From: Voacanga thouarsii
Taxonomy: Eukaryota > Streptophyta > Magnoliopsida > Gentianales > Apocynaceae
Direction of reading: 5' to 3'
NCBI GenBank assembly: GCA_026120185.1
Contig: JANUWF010003369.1
Span: 930,001-994,000 of the forward strand
DNA length: 64,000 nt
The notes under the pieces were generated by a model. It ran no database searches. It worked only from the letters and a program-made list of their open reading frames with translations, and was not told the DNA's origin. Below, piece by piece: positions 47,131-58,400 of this stretch. How positions within the stretch are numbered: the first letter of the stretch is position 1; each line of letters opens with the position of its first letter. The translations under genes were made by a program, and so were the position numbers.

Positions 47131-47600
47131 AATTATAAACAATGGGCTCCGAGACCTAATTTGCTTGATTTCTAATAGGATGTATATAAAAAAGACATCC
47201 ATACATGTTTTCTGTAAAAATTAAATTACCATTTCTACTGATAGAAATACCAGAATGGAAAAAAACAAAATATCCTCGATTCATCAATTTGGAAACTGAA
47301 ATTAAGTTTTGTTTAAAACAAGAAACATATAAAATATTTTTTAAAATTAACTTTCTATTACAATAAAAAAAATAAGCTCAAGATCTCTCATTGCTTCAAC
47401 CCATATTCTTGCTCCAATGTCTACTTGAAGTCCATGCTCACTATTGCCGAGTCTCTTTGTTGTTCTGAACCCCTGCAAAGTGTTACAAACATAGTCAGTG
47501 GCTCCATAATCACCTATCCAAGATGATGTTGATCCAACCATCAAAATAGACTCTAGGTATAGAGCAATGTCTGAAGTAGACTTGGTTAAGAAGTCTGGAT
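47131..47600 (-). pseudogene. Copia-D protease (fragment)
   Basis: On the minus strand from 47544: MMVGSTSSWIGDYGATDYVC (the protease DSGA is DYGA), then LQGFRTTKRLGNSEHGLQV. After frame changes KQNLISVSKLMNRGYFVFFH and NMYGCLFYIHPI mark the end. The deletion junction at 47130/47131 follows. It is equivalent to 12241-12612 of Copia-1. Confidence 0.85.
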
Positions 47601-47936
47601 AATCTTTCCCCTAATGCTCCTTCTTGCCACACTTGAAGTATTTGCCTTTGGGCTTCCCGTTGGGCTTAGCTTGACCAGATGCTTTGGGTTGGGCCCCTGC
47701 GTTTTTTTGGACCTTCCACTTCTTGAATTTCTTAGGCTTTACCTTAATTCCAGAAGAAGAAGTAGAACGAAAAACCAAAACCTTTGACATGGGCTTTATG
47801 ATCTTCTCTGCCGCCTGGAGCTCTTTCATAAGCTCCATGAGATTCATATCCAACTTTTTCATATTGTTGTTCAACTTGAACTGAGAATATAAATTAGGCA
47901 GAGTTTCAAGAACCATGTCAATTTGGTTCTCAGGAT
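47601..47936 (-). pseudogene. Copia-D gag, C-terminal part
   Basis: The minus-strand frame from 47955 reads ENQIDMVLETLPNLYSQFKL, MELMKELQAAEKIIKP, a basic stretch, then KGKYFKCGKKEH, a damaged zinc knuckle whose first cysteine is tyrosine. The first few codons of the long ORF belong to the inserted solo LTR. Gag continues on the other side at 49728. Confidence 0.87.
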
Positions 47937-47941
47937 ATATT
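47937..47941. repeat. Target-site duplication of the Copia-1-family solo LTR, left copy
   Basis: atatt here, repeated at 49723-49727. Confidence 0.85.
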
Positions 47942-49722
47942 TCTGGGAAATACACCCTCTTAGACTAGGTTTCTGATGTAAATATCGAATGTCTTAATAA
48001 AATAATTTATTTTTAGAAATTATTTGTGAATTTATATTTTGTTTGTACACAATTACATTTGGAAAAGACCCATTTGTGTTTAAGTAAGTGGTCCATGTGA
48101 ATAGAGGTCTTTCACAGTAAGGTATGGATCACAGGTTACTTAACACATAAACATTCGTTCTTAACCGATTGATGAGAACGGGAAACTCATCATGTTTAGA
48201 TTATTATGTTGTGAATTCCAAATGGGGAATGTCTTACCTTTAGCCAGTGAGTAGTCCACTCACTTCATGACATAAGCGTATTTCGAATACGTAGAACAAG
48301 ACCTGTACCAGTGGTTTCTTAAAAGTACTATATGGTAGAAACCTAGACTACTACTGCTACAGTATGGACTAGTACTCTACGACTTGAGTATGAGTTGGTG
48401 GTCTGATGAAGCTGGAAGCATGTACTTTGATATACTATAGTTGAGGTTCTATCGTAGGGCAATATACTTGTATGTTGGGTATGTGTGATTAGTTAGTTAA
48501 GATAGACTTGTACAAGATAGTTTCTATACTATATCGCCCCTTATGGTTGTTTGAATGATCTAAGGCCCTAGGAAACATGGCTTAGATGTTTGCTTTAAGA
48601 TAGCTCCCTTGGAAAGCGGAAACAATCCAGGAAGTTGTGGATCATTGGACTAGAAGCCTAAGGATGGTAGATGTCATTTAGAGAGGTGTTAGTACACTTC
48701 TTCATGTCTAAATGTATGACGATGTATAGAGAGGTATTTTAGTCATTACACCTATAGGTCGGAGACTTTGCTAACGCAACATTGTCCTTAGGGTCAATAT
48801 TTCCTTATGGTGATATTAAGAAATATTTAAAATATAAAATACAGTTATTTATATGACAAGGGTATTTTGATCATTTTAGTAGCTAAGTCGGTGTGTCTTT
48901 TGGTCCCTAATATAGACCTTAAGTCCTAATTAAATATGGGCTAAGGAATTGATCTTAAATTAAATAGAATTTCTTTTATTTAAGTAGCTTGATTTAATTG
49001 TTGGGCTAGAATAAAATAAAGGTCCATGAAGAGAGAATTAATTAAATTAGTTTAGTAGGTTAATTAATTATTCAGGGCTTTGGCCCAATTGGAATAATTA
49101 AAGATTAACCTGGGACTAAACTAATATAGGCTTGTTAATTGGACTAGTTTATTTGGGTTGGGAAATTAATTATTTGTTGGGCCAATTAGTTGGTTCTAAT
49201 TAGAATAATTAATTTACTCCAAAAGGCTAAACTAAGAGTCCAATGGCCCAGTCCAGTTTAACCTAAGGTTTTTTTAGGTTAAGCAAGAGGATTGGAAACA
49301 ACGTTGTTTTGATCACTGCCTCTTCTCTGCGAAAAAAAATGACGTCTCTCTTTCTCTCTCTCCAGAAAAAGTTCCTTAGTCTGTTAATTGTTCACCAAAC
49401 GGAATTAGGCAGGCCATATATTGGGAGATCAAGGGTTTGGCGTTCACCTACATGCAAAGGCTGAGTAGGAGACTTGCAGGAATCGCACCAAAGGTTTCTA
49501 CCAGTGTACCTAACCTGGTTGCGCACATTCTAGCCAATTCTAAGAACGAGAAAAACGGGTATTATTTTAAAACCTCAGAATCCGAATAGAGCACGACCAG
49601 CGTCGGCTAGGGTTGCTGGAGCCAGTGCCAGCTCTATTCGGAGTTCCCTGTTCTTTAGTTTTTTCAGTTTTTATTTTTCACTTCCGCTGCGTGCCTTGTG
49701 TTTTCTGATTTTCATGCCTTCA
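47942..49722 (+). mobile_element. Solo LTR of the Copia-1 family, plus strand (1781 bp)
   Basis: It starts tctgggaaatacaccctctt, aligned with TGTTGGGAGATATGCCCTCT of Copia-1 with one base lost, and ends catgccttca. A 5-bp TSD atatt flanks it. Copia-D gag continues in order on each side. It contains a telobox-like cctaaggttt, a short CT tract at 49347 and a GC-rich block near 49590-49640. Confidence 0.92.
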
Positions 49723-49727
49723 ATATT

Positions 49728-50173
49728 GTTGCGCCTAGGACTTCGGCCTTCTCGATATAGGCAATCATCTTGAGGAGATGCTCTCGAATCGATGCCTCCT
49801 CAGCCATCCTACTATTCATGATTACCTTAAGAGCTTCCTACTTTGCCTACCGACTCTTGTCAGCAAATATGGTACGCAATGACAAATCCATATCGTACAC
49901 ATTGGCCATGTGCTCATGCTTAGATTGGAGCACATTAGACATGGAAGCCAACATATAGCACTTAGCCATCTCATCAGCCTTTTTCCATGCTTTCTCGGCC
50001 TCTTGCTCCTGATCAGTGGATTCTTTCCCAATCTTAGGACAAGGATCCGTAAGAACATATTTGTACTCCTCAACAGTGAGTACTATGTTTAGGTTCCTTT
50101 TCCAGTCCACATATTTTAGGCCTATCAACTTATTCTCCTTGAGAATGATTGACAATGGACTGAAACCAGACAT
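49728..50173 (-). pseudogene. Copia-D gag, N-terminal part
   Basis: The start is the ATG at 50173: MSGFSPLSIILKENKL, VDWKRNLNIVL, EYKYVLTDPCP, KADEMAKCYMLASMSNVL, SKHEHMANVYDM and LRTIFADKSR. After a stop the text continues to MIAYIEKAEVLGATI-like residues at the insertion. This is the intact-looking equivalent of the broken Copia-1 N-terminus, open for 107 codons from that Met. Confidence 0.9.
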
Positions 50174-51800
50174 TTTTGAAATATTGCGAAAAACATTCAT
50201 TTAGTTTGCAAGAAAAAAATGTACATTTATATTTTTCTTTGATAATAGACAATTCTTAAAACCATTATCAATAATATAAATAGTTTAGCTCTTAGAAAAA
50301 CTAACAGACCATCATAGGAAGATTAACAACATTCTAAGTTAAGTGTATAACCATCACGAATCAAAACTTCCTAAATACATAATGGTCTAGATAAAGTTCC
50401 ACCGATAGGATGGCACTGATTCACACCACCTCCAAGCAATCTAGTGCTAAAAAGTTCCAGTGTAGGTTGGTCAATCCTAGCAAATACTCTAGACTTTTAA
50501 TTTTTCTCTTCCATTAGTTCTAGATACTTCTGGAAGTCTATCCTATAGGGGGTCATGCTCAAAATGACACGAGGAAGTCTACTATCTTTAATGAGAGTTG
50601 TGATGGAAGCCATGGGGTCGTTGGAACCCCTCTCCTACTTAATCTTTTATTAAAAATAGAGTTTTAGGCCCATAAACATTTTCTATAATCTTATGGTTTC
50701 ATTAACATTAGTAAAAAACTAAAATTCAATATTATTCTCTATGACAAGAATGAATTCCTTTGAGAGAATAAACTATGGATTTATTTTACTATTCTAAGTT
50801 AATAATCAAGTAAAACTTTATTAAACAACCTTAAGTTCAATATTATTCTCTATGTCAGGGATTAAACCTTTTAAGAGAATAAACCACGAACTCTTTTATT
50901 TTAAAGTTTCTTAGATTAAAACCTTTTATAAAAAACTGTTCTATCTAGTGAGACTTTGGTCTTACAAGAACTTGTGTATTTGATCTCAAAAATAAAATAA
51001 GCATGATAACAAAAGTAAACTTTTTCATTTTCAAACTATTTATTTATACCTAAGTGACCAAACAATGGGTTAAACATCATCAATTAAAAATTAATGATCT
51101 TGTTCAATCCTAAGGTGGTTCCATCTTTTACTACTCATTTTCATGCAAATTATTCATCCAAAGATAAATAAAACTATTGCAAAAAATTAATCTCATACAA
51201 TGGTTTCAAAACATGATTACTTTAAGAAAAAATTAAGGTACAGAACTTCAGCAGTGCTCTCCCTTTTCTTGGACAAAATTGTGTGCATTCGCCTCTAGGC
51301 AAAATGGACCTTGTGCATGGTCCATTAGGCCTATTTGGTGCCAGGTCTACACTGTTTCTCCAAAACCTTAGGCTAGGTAGTGTGGACCTGGCACCTAGTC
51401 CGATCGGGCCACCTAGCGCCGGGTCCATTCTGGAGTTCGCCAATTTCTAGAAAAATCTTGCTTTTCAGCCATTTTTCGCCCCTCAACTGTTCCAACAATC
51501 ACGTTCTTAAGTCCCAAAAATTTACAGGCTAAAAGAAACGTAAAAACAGGCATAAAATTATACCTTTATAAGTACTTATGCCTCTAACCATGAGGTGCAT
51601 ATCGCATCTACTAAAAACCAGACACGCAATGGGAAAACTATTAGAATACATGATCTTATGCCTCTAACCGTGAGGCGTACATGAACTCTAGAAATCAATG
51701 TTTGAAGGATCACATTAAATCACAAAAGATTCATTTTAATCGTAAAAGAACCACCTTTTTTGGTTTTTAACCCTAGTACATGCTCCTAGATGAAAACCAT
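50174..51800 (-). other. Copia-D untranslated leader
   Basis: No gene is visible. The block at 50540-50630 matches 10955-11060 of the Copia-1 leader. Two copies of 'attctctatg(a/t)ca(a/g)g' plus 'ctttt(g/a)agagaata' lie at 50733-50770 and 50845-50882, and agactttggtct at 50951-50963 matches the Copia-1 hairpin. GC-rich text lies at 51270-51435. The ORF at 51222-51443 is its shadow. Confidence 0.75.
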
Positions 51801-51814
51801 GTCTCTGATACAAC
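51801..51814 (-). other. Primer-binding site of Copia-D (degraded)
   Basis: Minus strand: ttgtatcagagac directly after the LTR, against TGGTATCAGAGCC for initiator-Met. Confidence 0.75.
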
Positions 51815-51815
51815 T

Positions 51816-53596
51816 TGGAGGATTAAAACCCAAAACATCAAAGAAAATGCAACGGAAAATTTTCAATTTTTCAAGCTACATCTAGGAGAAAGTACTTACT
51901 TTTCTTGATTAGTCATGGATAAACCAACTAGGGACAGTGCACTGGAACTTATGTTGGAGGAGAAGAAGGAGGCGCCTGCAATTCGATCGGTATTCCTGCC
52001 AATTTTCTACTCCTATGCATCAAACGTCTCCAAGCTTTTTCTCTTCGTCTTATGGACTATGACTCTTCCTTATTTTCTGGTTAGCTTGGTGAAAGCTCCT
52101 TCTTTAGCTAATCAAAATATCTCAAAGAGAGAAAGAAGAGAAAAGCATGAACAAGAAGAAGAGATGGCACACTCAGAGAAGTGAAAAACCTCATACTACA
52201 ACGTTGTTTTCTTCCCTCCCATACACCTTAATTTCTACCAGCCTTAGGGCTTTGATGAAGCCCTAATGGCCGAAAACACTAAGCCTTTGTGGGCTTGGTG
52301 TTGTGCTCCAAAACCAATCCAAGATTGGCACAATCCTCTTAATTAATTAATTATCCTTTCGGGCTTCATTAAATACCCAAGACTAATTAATTAATTCTAA
52401 TTAGACTCTTAACATTTGTCAGCATATATCAGTCTAATTAATTAATTTATTCCAGCCTAATTATCTTAATTAATTATCTTTTTTAGGCCTTATAAAAAAT
52501 CCAAAACTAATTAATTAGTTCTAATTAGACTCTTAGAATAAATTTTATTTTTCTTCCAAATAATTATCCGTTAAGCCCAGATTGTGTCTAAATAAAACCA
52601 AGGTAACTTGAGCTACTCTGGGGACCAAGAGACATATTATTCATGGCTACTAATGTGATCAAAATGCCCTTACTATTAAATAGTTGCATTTTACAATTTT
52701 AAATATTTCCATTTGTCATCATATAGAAATGTTGACCCCAAGAATAATATTGCTAAAGCAACGTCTCCGACCTGTAGGTGAAATGATGGAAATACCCCTC
52801 TATGTAACACTCATCAATGAGACAAGATAAGTATACTAACACCCATCTCAAAGACATCTACCATTCTTAGATCTCTAGTCCAATAATCCATAACTCACTC
52901 GAATGATCTTGCTTATCATTGGAAACTACCCAAAAGCACACATTCTAGAATCACGTTCCCAGGGCCTTAGATTATTAGATTATCTTGGACAATCATAAGA
53001 GAGTGATTTAACTTCACTAAATGAAGCATAGAAACTCTGTTGCATGAGTTTCCTTAACTAACTAGAGTAATACACCCAACATAAAAGGATATTGATCTCA
53101 CAAAAGAAATCTCACCCAATATATATGAAAGTATAAAACCCTAGATAAGCTAGAACACCTACCCATACTTAAGTATAAAGGTATCTATCCACGCTATAGC
53201 AGTAATAGCCCAGTCTCTATAATCATAGTACTTTATAAGAAACCATTACTACAAGTCTAGTTCTACATATTCAAAATACTCTTATGCTAGTGATGTGAGT
53301 GAACTACTCACTGATTCAATGCAAACCATTCCTCATTAGAACTCATGGCATAATATTCTTACCTTGATGAAATTCCCAATTCCATCAAATGACTAAGATC
53401 TCAATTTTACTTGTATGACAAGTACCCATGGTCTATACCTTACTGTGAAGAACGACCCAACACATAGACCATTATTTATTATACTTGGACCTTAAATGTG
53501 CAATAATATAAGAAATAAACTAAATTGAATGAATAAATATTTTATTACAATATATTTATATAGAATACATAGTCCTTGAGGGCATACTTTCCAACA
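51816..53596 (-). repeat. Copia-D 5' LTR (1781 bp)
   Basis: It starts tggaggatt (the remnant LTR has tgaaggatc) and ends gcatactttccaaca. Read on the minus strand (TGTTGGAAAGTATGCCCTC) it is a diverged relative of the Copia-1 LTR, with the same order of blocks (ttcttcacagtaaggtat, gagtagttcactcac, gtagaac). Confidence 0.9.
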
Positions 53597-54066
53597 AGAA
53601 CAACATTTATTCTTAAAAATTAAATAAAATCCGCATAATTCTAAACACACAACTGAGATAATATTTTTCAATAAAACTGGTACAAAATAATTATTTGCAG
53701 TTCTAAAACTAATCCTGAAGGTAGGTATAGCTCGTAAGTCCCCACAATAAGTGTAGTAACCTTTGCTTCATTTGTAGTACGTAGGTCCACGTTGCCTTTC
53801 TCTAGCCTTCTGCTGCCCTTTAGTCCCTGTAAGTTATTGCACAAATGAGATCCACATCCGGTATCTAATACCCATATCTCATTTCTAAAGGTAGTATTAA
53901 TTTCAATCATAAATATAGCAGGAGTAGAAGTAGAAGTTCTAGAAGCTTCTCCTTCTGCTTCTTTTCCTTGACGGTCTCCAAGTAGGCTTTGAAACTGTGG
54001 CTTCAATGGTCTATCTTTCCACAATGATGGGCATGGGCCTTTGGTGGCTGCCTCATTCTTTTTCAC
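53597..54066 (-). pseudogene. Copia-3 protease (broken)
   Basis: The minus-strand frame from 54066 includes PAIFMIEINTTFRNEIWVLDTGCGSHLC (protease motif DTGC with GSHLC), NNLQGLKGSRRLEKGNVDLRT, VGTYELYLPSGLVLEL. It is intact over this region, but the N-terminal part PCPSLWKDRPLKPQ replaces the gag zinc knuckle through frameshift. The Copia-D insertion cuts its end. Confidence 0.88.
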
Positions 54067-54740
54067 ACCACATTTGGGCTTTGTAGAAGCCTTTTCTTCT
54101 TTCTAGGAACCTTCTTCCTAGTATAGGAAGATTCTACTAACATAACTGCATTGGATTCCTTCTTCATGGAGGACTTCGAAATTTTGAGTAGATGGATCAA
54201 CTTGAGTGTGGTGGGCTCAATCTTGTTCATATGGAAATCAATCACAAATTGTGAAAAACTATTTAGTATAGATTGCAAAATTAAGTCGAAACTTAATTCA
54301 TTGTCCATTACAAAATCAAGAGATACGAGCTTCTCAATTAAATCCAATATTTTTAGCCCATGAATGGCCATAGAAATACCCTTAGCTATCTTCGAACGAA
54401 ACAATTATTTTGATTTCTCATATCTTTTCGTTCTGGCTTGGGTATCAAACGGCTCTCAAAGATGTAATATAATCGAGTAAGCATCTATATGCTTATATTC
54501 AGGAGTCATTGACGCTAACATCACGCAAGATGGTATGCCATGTCCTCTTTACGCTTCTTGTGGATAGCATACTTATCAGTATGAGCCTCTTGAGCTAGTG
54601 GTGGAAAAATAGGAGCTTTTAACATGTAGAGCAATGTTTTCGACCTGAGAACAATTCTCAAGTTTCTATACCGGTCGAGAAAGTTTGTTTCAGTTAACTT
54701 GTTGGTTCCTAAGATGCTATCAGGTTTAGGTTGTTGACAT
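54067..54740 (-). pseudogene. Copia-3 gag (broken)
   Basis: The likely start is the ATG at 54740 (MSTT...), followed by a frameshift, then DSILGTNKLTETNFLDRYRNLRIVL, stops, and the 54404-54063 frame: IAKGISMAIHGLKILDLIEKL, DNELSFDLILQSILNSFSQF. It aligns throughout with Copia-2 gag (60758-59985). Confidence 0.87.
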
Positions 54741-55264
54741 GTTGTAGTTGACCTAGATGTAAAGATAGAGAAAATTAGCTAACTGTGTATACACATTTAA
54801 TGTAAATAATTAGGTCTTTAATTAAGTGCATCGTTATTTCACTATTTTACTCAAATCAATAGCCCCTGCTTTTGATTCAAAAAAGCTCATTGAAAGCATT
54901 CCTAGTGGACCGGTATCCAAATTCCTGAAGAATGACATTGGGTTTGCCAAACAAGCCACCCTTAAGTTCAATGGTAGGTATGTAATACCAACTACATCGT
55001 ATGTAATTACCAGATCATTGGGTGATTAGCATCTTTTAATTTTAAAGCCTTTTAAGCTAACTAAATCTTGCCTTATATTTTCTTTATGCTTAAGTTCTCT
55101 CAATCAGGATAAAGAGATTAGTTAAACCTGACCCATTTATCATAAATTTAAAATTCCAGAGCTTAAACATGCCTAATGTGAAGTAAGCTTGGGTTAGCCC
55201 AACAACCTGGTCTCAAAAAAGATCTCCCGTTCTTACTATATTAATGGAAGTGATAGGAATCAAC
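54741..55264 (-). other. Copia-3 untranslated leader, truncated by Copia-2
   Basis: It aligns with 60759-61275 of the Copia-2 leader up to 'actatattaatgga'. Then Copia-2 starts at 55265. The last 5 bp tcaac would be the left TSD of Copia-2; the right copy is outside the window. No gene. Confidence 0.82.
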
Positions 55265-57007
55265 TGTTGGGTATCTCATGAATATCATATATGGCATAGT
55301 GGAAAGATAAGAACGAGATACCAACCCAGGATCCGTATATACGTGGAAAACAAAACATAAAGAGAACAAAGGTAATAGCTTTTTACCTTTCTTTGATCGT
55401 CTGAAGAACAAAAATTTTCCTTCTTCAAGTCAAGGCGCGATCCAGCAATCCTCTTAATCAAACACCACAAGAGTTGAACATCTAGCCACTATAATCACAG
55501 TGTGTGATTATCTCTAACAGAAATCCACACAGAGGAACACTCAAGCACCAAGATTTTCTGTGCTAGCAGAAACAACAATGGCGGCTAGGGTTTTGTTCAA
55601 GAACAACGAGAGAGAGAAGAGAAGAGAAGAGAATCATGTATCCTCTAGGGTTTGGAGTAGTTTTTCATTAATCACCCCCAGCTAGGGTTTCGTGTGACTT
55701 ATCTATATATTACATGAAAATCTGTTGGAAAAATACTCCAACTCAGGATTCGAAAACAATTAGAATTCCCTAATTATAATTAGAAATATCAAGTTCTCAC
55801 AATTACAATTTGAACCATAAATTATAACTAATTATAATTCGGCCACAACAACTTCTCTTTCTCCTAATTAACCCTACTATGTTATCAAATAACATCTTAA
55901 GTATATAATCCTCTATTATGTGTGACCTATTAGGATTCCCAGTTAATTGGTAGTGAATATGAATTAATCCAAACGTATTTGAGATTAATAATCCACAATT
56001 AATTAAAATTAACCATATCAATTCTAATCAGGTTTGGTTTATTAATTAATCAATTAATAAACATATATTCTTAGATCATGAGCGGTATCTAGCAACACAT
56101 CACGACCACCCAAGAGTCCAGCAAGTCAAGTGGTGTGACATGAACCCTTCAATAACAAACTACGGTGTAATTAACTCCTTTCACCATATAATAATTCTTT
56201 CGGTTTGGAGTAGGAATTAGTACCAACTCCCTCCAAAATATATTAATTTTGTCCTAAATGTAATAGTACTTGTATCAGGAACCCACTATTCTAGATGTGT
56301 ATCAATTGGAATTATTTTCAATACACAGCCGCCTTGGCCAAGGACTTCTCAAGTGGTAATTCCAACAAGTGGCCATGAGATATTCGCCCCTACTATTAGG
56401 AGTGGTAAATCCTTTATTGACCATCTCAACTTCTTTTATTTACCTCACAATGTACCCAATATCCATCCCATAAGTGGCCCTCGATCTGGCTCCAGAGATT
56501 GGAATCAAAACACAAATGCTCAGCAAACAAAGTACCTTGGAGATCTCAAGTCTAAAGATGCTTGCACATTTTCTATATTATGATCACAGGCACTATATAG
56601 TTATCCATGTGATTATCTCATAGCTAGGTCATCTAATGAATTTGTTCCATTAACAAGCATTTACGTGTTAACTTTGAATATCTCAATACTCACGGATGTG
56701 AGGACCACCGCCTGATCAAATCAGGAAGTCTAATATATGCTAGTCTTAACTCATTAATGATGTCCTGTCTCATTAATACTACGACTAGAGAGTATTTAAG
56801 TGCTAACACTATACAGTGTAGTAGAAATCTCATATCATGATCTCTATCATAATTTCCTTAACACAGTGTTGTACTAGGGACTTTATCTAACTGTTATATT
56901 ACACAAAAGTAATCAAAAGAAACTGTAAGATAAATAATGTCTTTTATTAAAATAAAATGTATCATATACAACATACAAATGATTGCCTCCAGAGCATAAC
57001 ATTAACA
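55265..57007 (-). repeat. Copia-2 3' LTR (1743 bp)
   Basis: It starts TGTTGGGTATCTC and ends cataacattaaca. It aligns with the part of the 5' LTR visible at 62645-64000. Three TAGGGTTT teloboxes (about 55587, 55647, 55685) flank a GA-rich run at 55608-55632. Confidence 0.93.
55585..55695 (-). promoter_or_regulatory. Three teloboxes around a GA-rich tract in the Copia-2 LTR
   Basis: ctagggtttt, ctagggtttg and ctagggtttc occur within about 110 bp, with gagagagaagagaagagaag between the first two. The 5' LTR repeats this at about 62965-63070. A promoter or leader role is inferred. Confidence 0.45.
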
Positions 57008-57021
57008 AACTCCCACTTGTA
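57008..57021 (-). other. Polypurine tract of Copia-2
   Basis: Minus strand: gtacaagtgggagtt before the 3' LTR. Confidence 0.87.
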
Positions 57022-57480
57022 CTAAAGCCAATTATTCATGTATCTAATACCGAATGACTCAAAATGCCTATCATGTTTCATTTGGGATAGTGTTTTTGTA
57101 AGTGGGTCAGCTATGTTCTCATCCATGAGAATTCTCTCTATCTTTATTTCCTTAGCTACTTCAGAAGTGGCCATGTACTCTGCTTCTGTCGTAGAGTTGG
57201 CAATTGTCTCTTGTTTGGAACTCTTCCAACTTATTGGCCCTCCGCACAATGTAAACACGTAGCCAAATTGTGATTTGAAATCATCTTTATCAGGTTGAAA
57301 ACTGGCATCAATATTCCCATTTATTTCAAATCACCTTCTACATATACTATGAACACATCATTAGTCCTTCGTACGTAATTAAGGATGTTCTTTACAGCCG
57401 CCCAATGACCCTTGCTAGGGTCAGATTTGTATTTGCTCGTCAAATTGAGAGTACAAGATACATCGGGCCTCGTACATATC
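57022..57480 (-). pseudogene. Copia-2 RNase H with internal deletion
   Basis: The frame 57258-57022 reads GGPISWKSSKQETIANSTTEAEYMATSEVAKEIKI and then at once ERILMDENIADPLTKTLSQ. Compared with Copia-3, about 180 bp are missing, including the YWDNNAAIAP catalytic segment. The upstream part (57480-57260) reads text leading to LTSKYKSDPSKGHW.AAVKNIL. It cannot be an active RNase H. Confidence 0.88.
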
Positions 57481-58400
57481 ATAGCGTACATGGTAGATCT
57501 AACTGCCGAAGCACATGGAATCTTACTTATGTGATCCCTTTCAACTTACGTCTTGGGAGACATCGACTTTGAAAGGCTTACACCATGTGACATGGGTAAG
57601 AATCCCTTTTTGTATTGATCCATGCTAAACTTCTTTAGCTTTATCTATGTATATAGACTGTGAAAGACCTAGCAACCTTTTGGATCTATCTCTATATATC
57701 TTTATTCCAAGAATATATGTTGCTTCTCCAAGGTCTTTCATAGAGAATTGTTTGGACAACCAAACTTTAATCGTTTGCAAGACAGATATATCATTTCCTA
57801 TTAGCAATATGTTATCTACATAAAACAATAAGAAAACAATTGCGCTCCCACTAACCTTCTTGTATACACAAGGCTCATCTATATTTTGAATGAAACCAAA
57901 CTCTTTGATTGTTTAATCAAAACGGATGTTCAAACTCCTAGAAGCTTGCTTAAGTCCATAAATGGACCTTTGCAACTTACACACCTTTGTGCCATCACTG
58001 GATGTGAAACCCTCAGGATGTATCACATACACTTCTTCAGTCAGATTTTCGTTTAGGAAAGCTATTTTCATATCTATTTGCCAAATCTCATAATCATAAT
58101 GAGCAGCAATGGCTAGGAGTACCCTGATGGATTTTAGCATAGCTACTGGCAAGAAGGTTTTGTCATAGTCAATACCATATTATTGACGATAACCCTTCGC
58201 CACTAGATGTGCTTTATAGGCAACTAAGTTACCATCCATGTCCGTTTTCTTCTTGAAAATCCATTTGCACCTAATAGGTTTAATTCCTTTGGGTGGATCA
58301 ACTAAAGTTTATACTTGGTTGTCGTACATGGAATCTATCTCTGACTTCATGGCCTTAATCCATTTGTCAAATTCTAAACTGTTTAGAACATCCTTGTAGG
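57481..58400 (-). pseudogene. Copia-2 reverse transcriptase (broken; YVDN)
   Basis: On the minus strand: IKPIRCKWIFKKKTDMDG, LVAKGYRQ, then 58152-57913 MLKSIRVLLAIAAHYDYEIW, IDMKIAFLNENL, PEGFTSSDGTKVCKLQRSIYGLKQAS, then MFYVDNILLIGNDISVLQ (57828-57625) and FSMKDLGEATYILGIKIYRD. The catalytic YVDD is YVDN (AAC codon at 57813-57811). Stops and a frameshift separate the blocks. Confidence 0.92.

Larger units (their letters stand above)
46770..53596 (-). mobile_element. Ty1/copia element Copia-D, minus strand, internally deleted
   Basis: Right LTR 51816-53596 (1781 bp) is whole; left LTR is cut to 361 bp. Between them only a leader, gag and protease remain; integrase, RT and RNase H are gone. 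The TSD agtac/agaac and the resumption of Copia-3 at 53597 define the limits. Gag text (MSGFSPLSIILKENKL) puts it in the Copia-1 group. A solo LTR sits inside gag. Confidence 0.87.
40961..55264 (-). mobile_element. Ty1/copia element Copia-3, minus strand, 5' end interrupted by Copia-2
   Basis: From left to right: partial 3' LTR, PPT, RNase H, RT, integrase, pre-integrase, protease, gag and leader. Two insertions (42845-44681 and 46770-53596) split it. The leader stops at 55264 where Copia-2 begins; its own 5' LTR would lie beyond Copia-2, outside the window. Copia-2 gives the uninterrupted reference for each junction. Confidence 0.87.

Noticed and set aside
47684..47884. Plus-strand ORF over Copia-D gag
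   Set aside because: It is a shadow of the gag frame on the minus strand.
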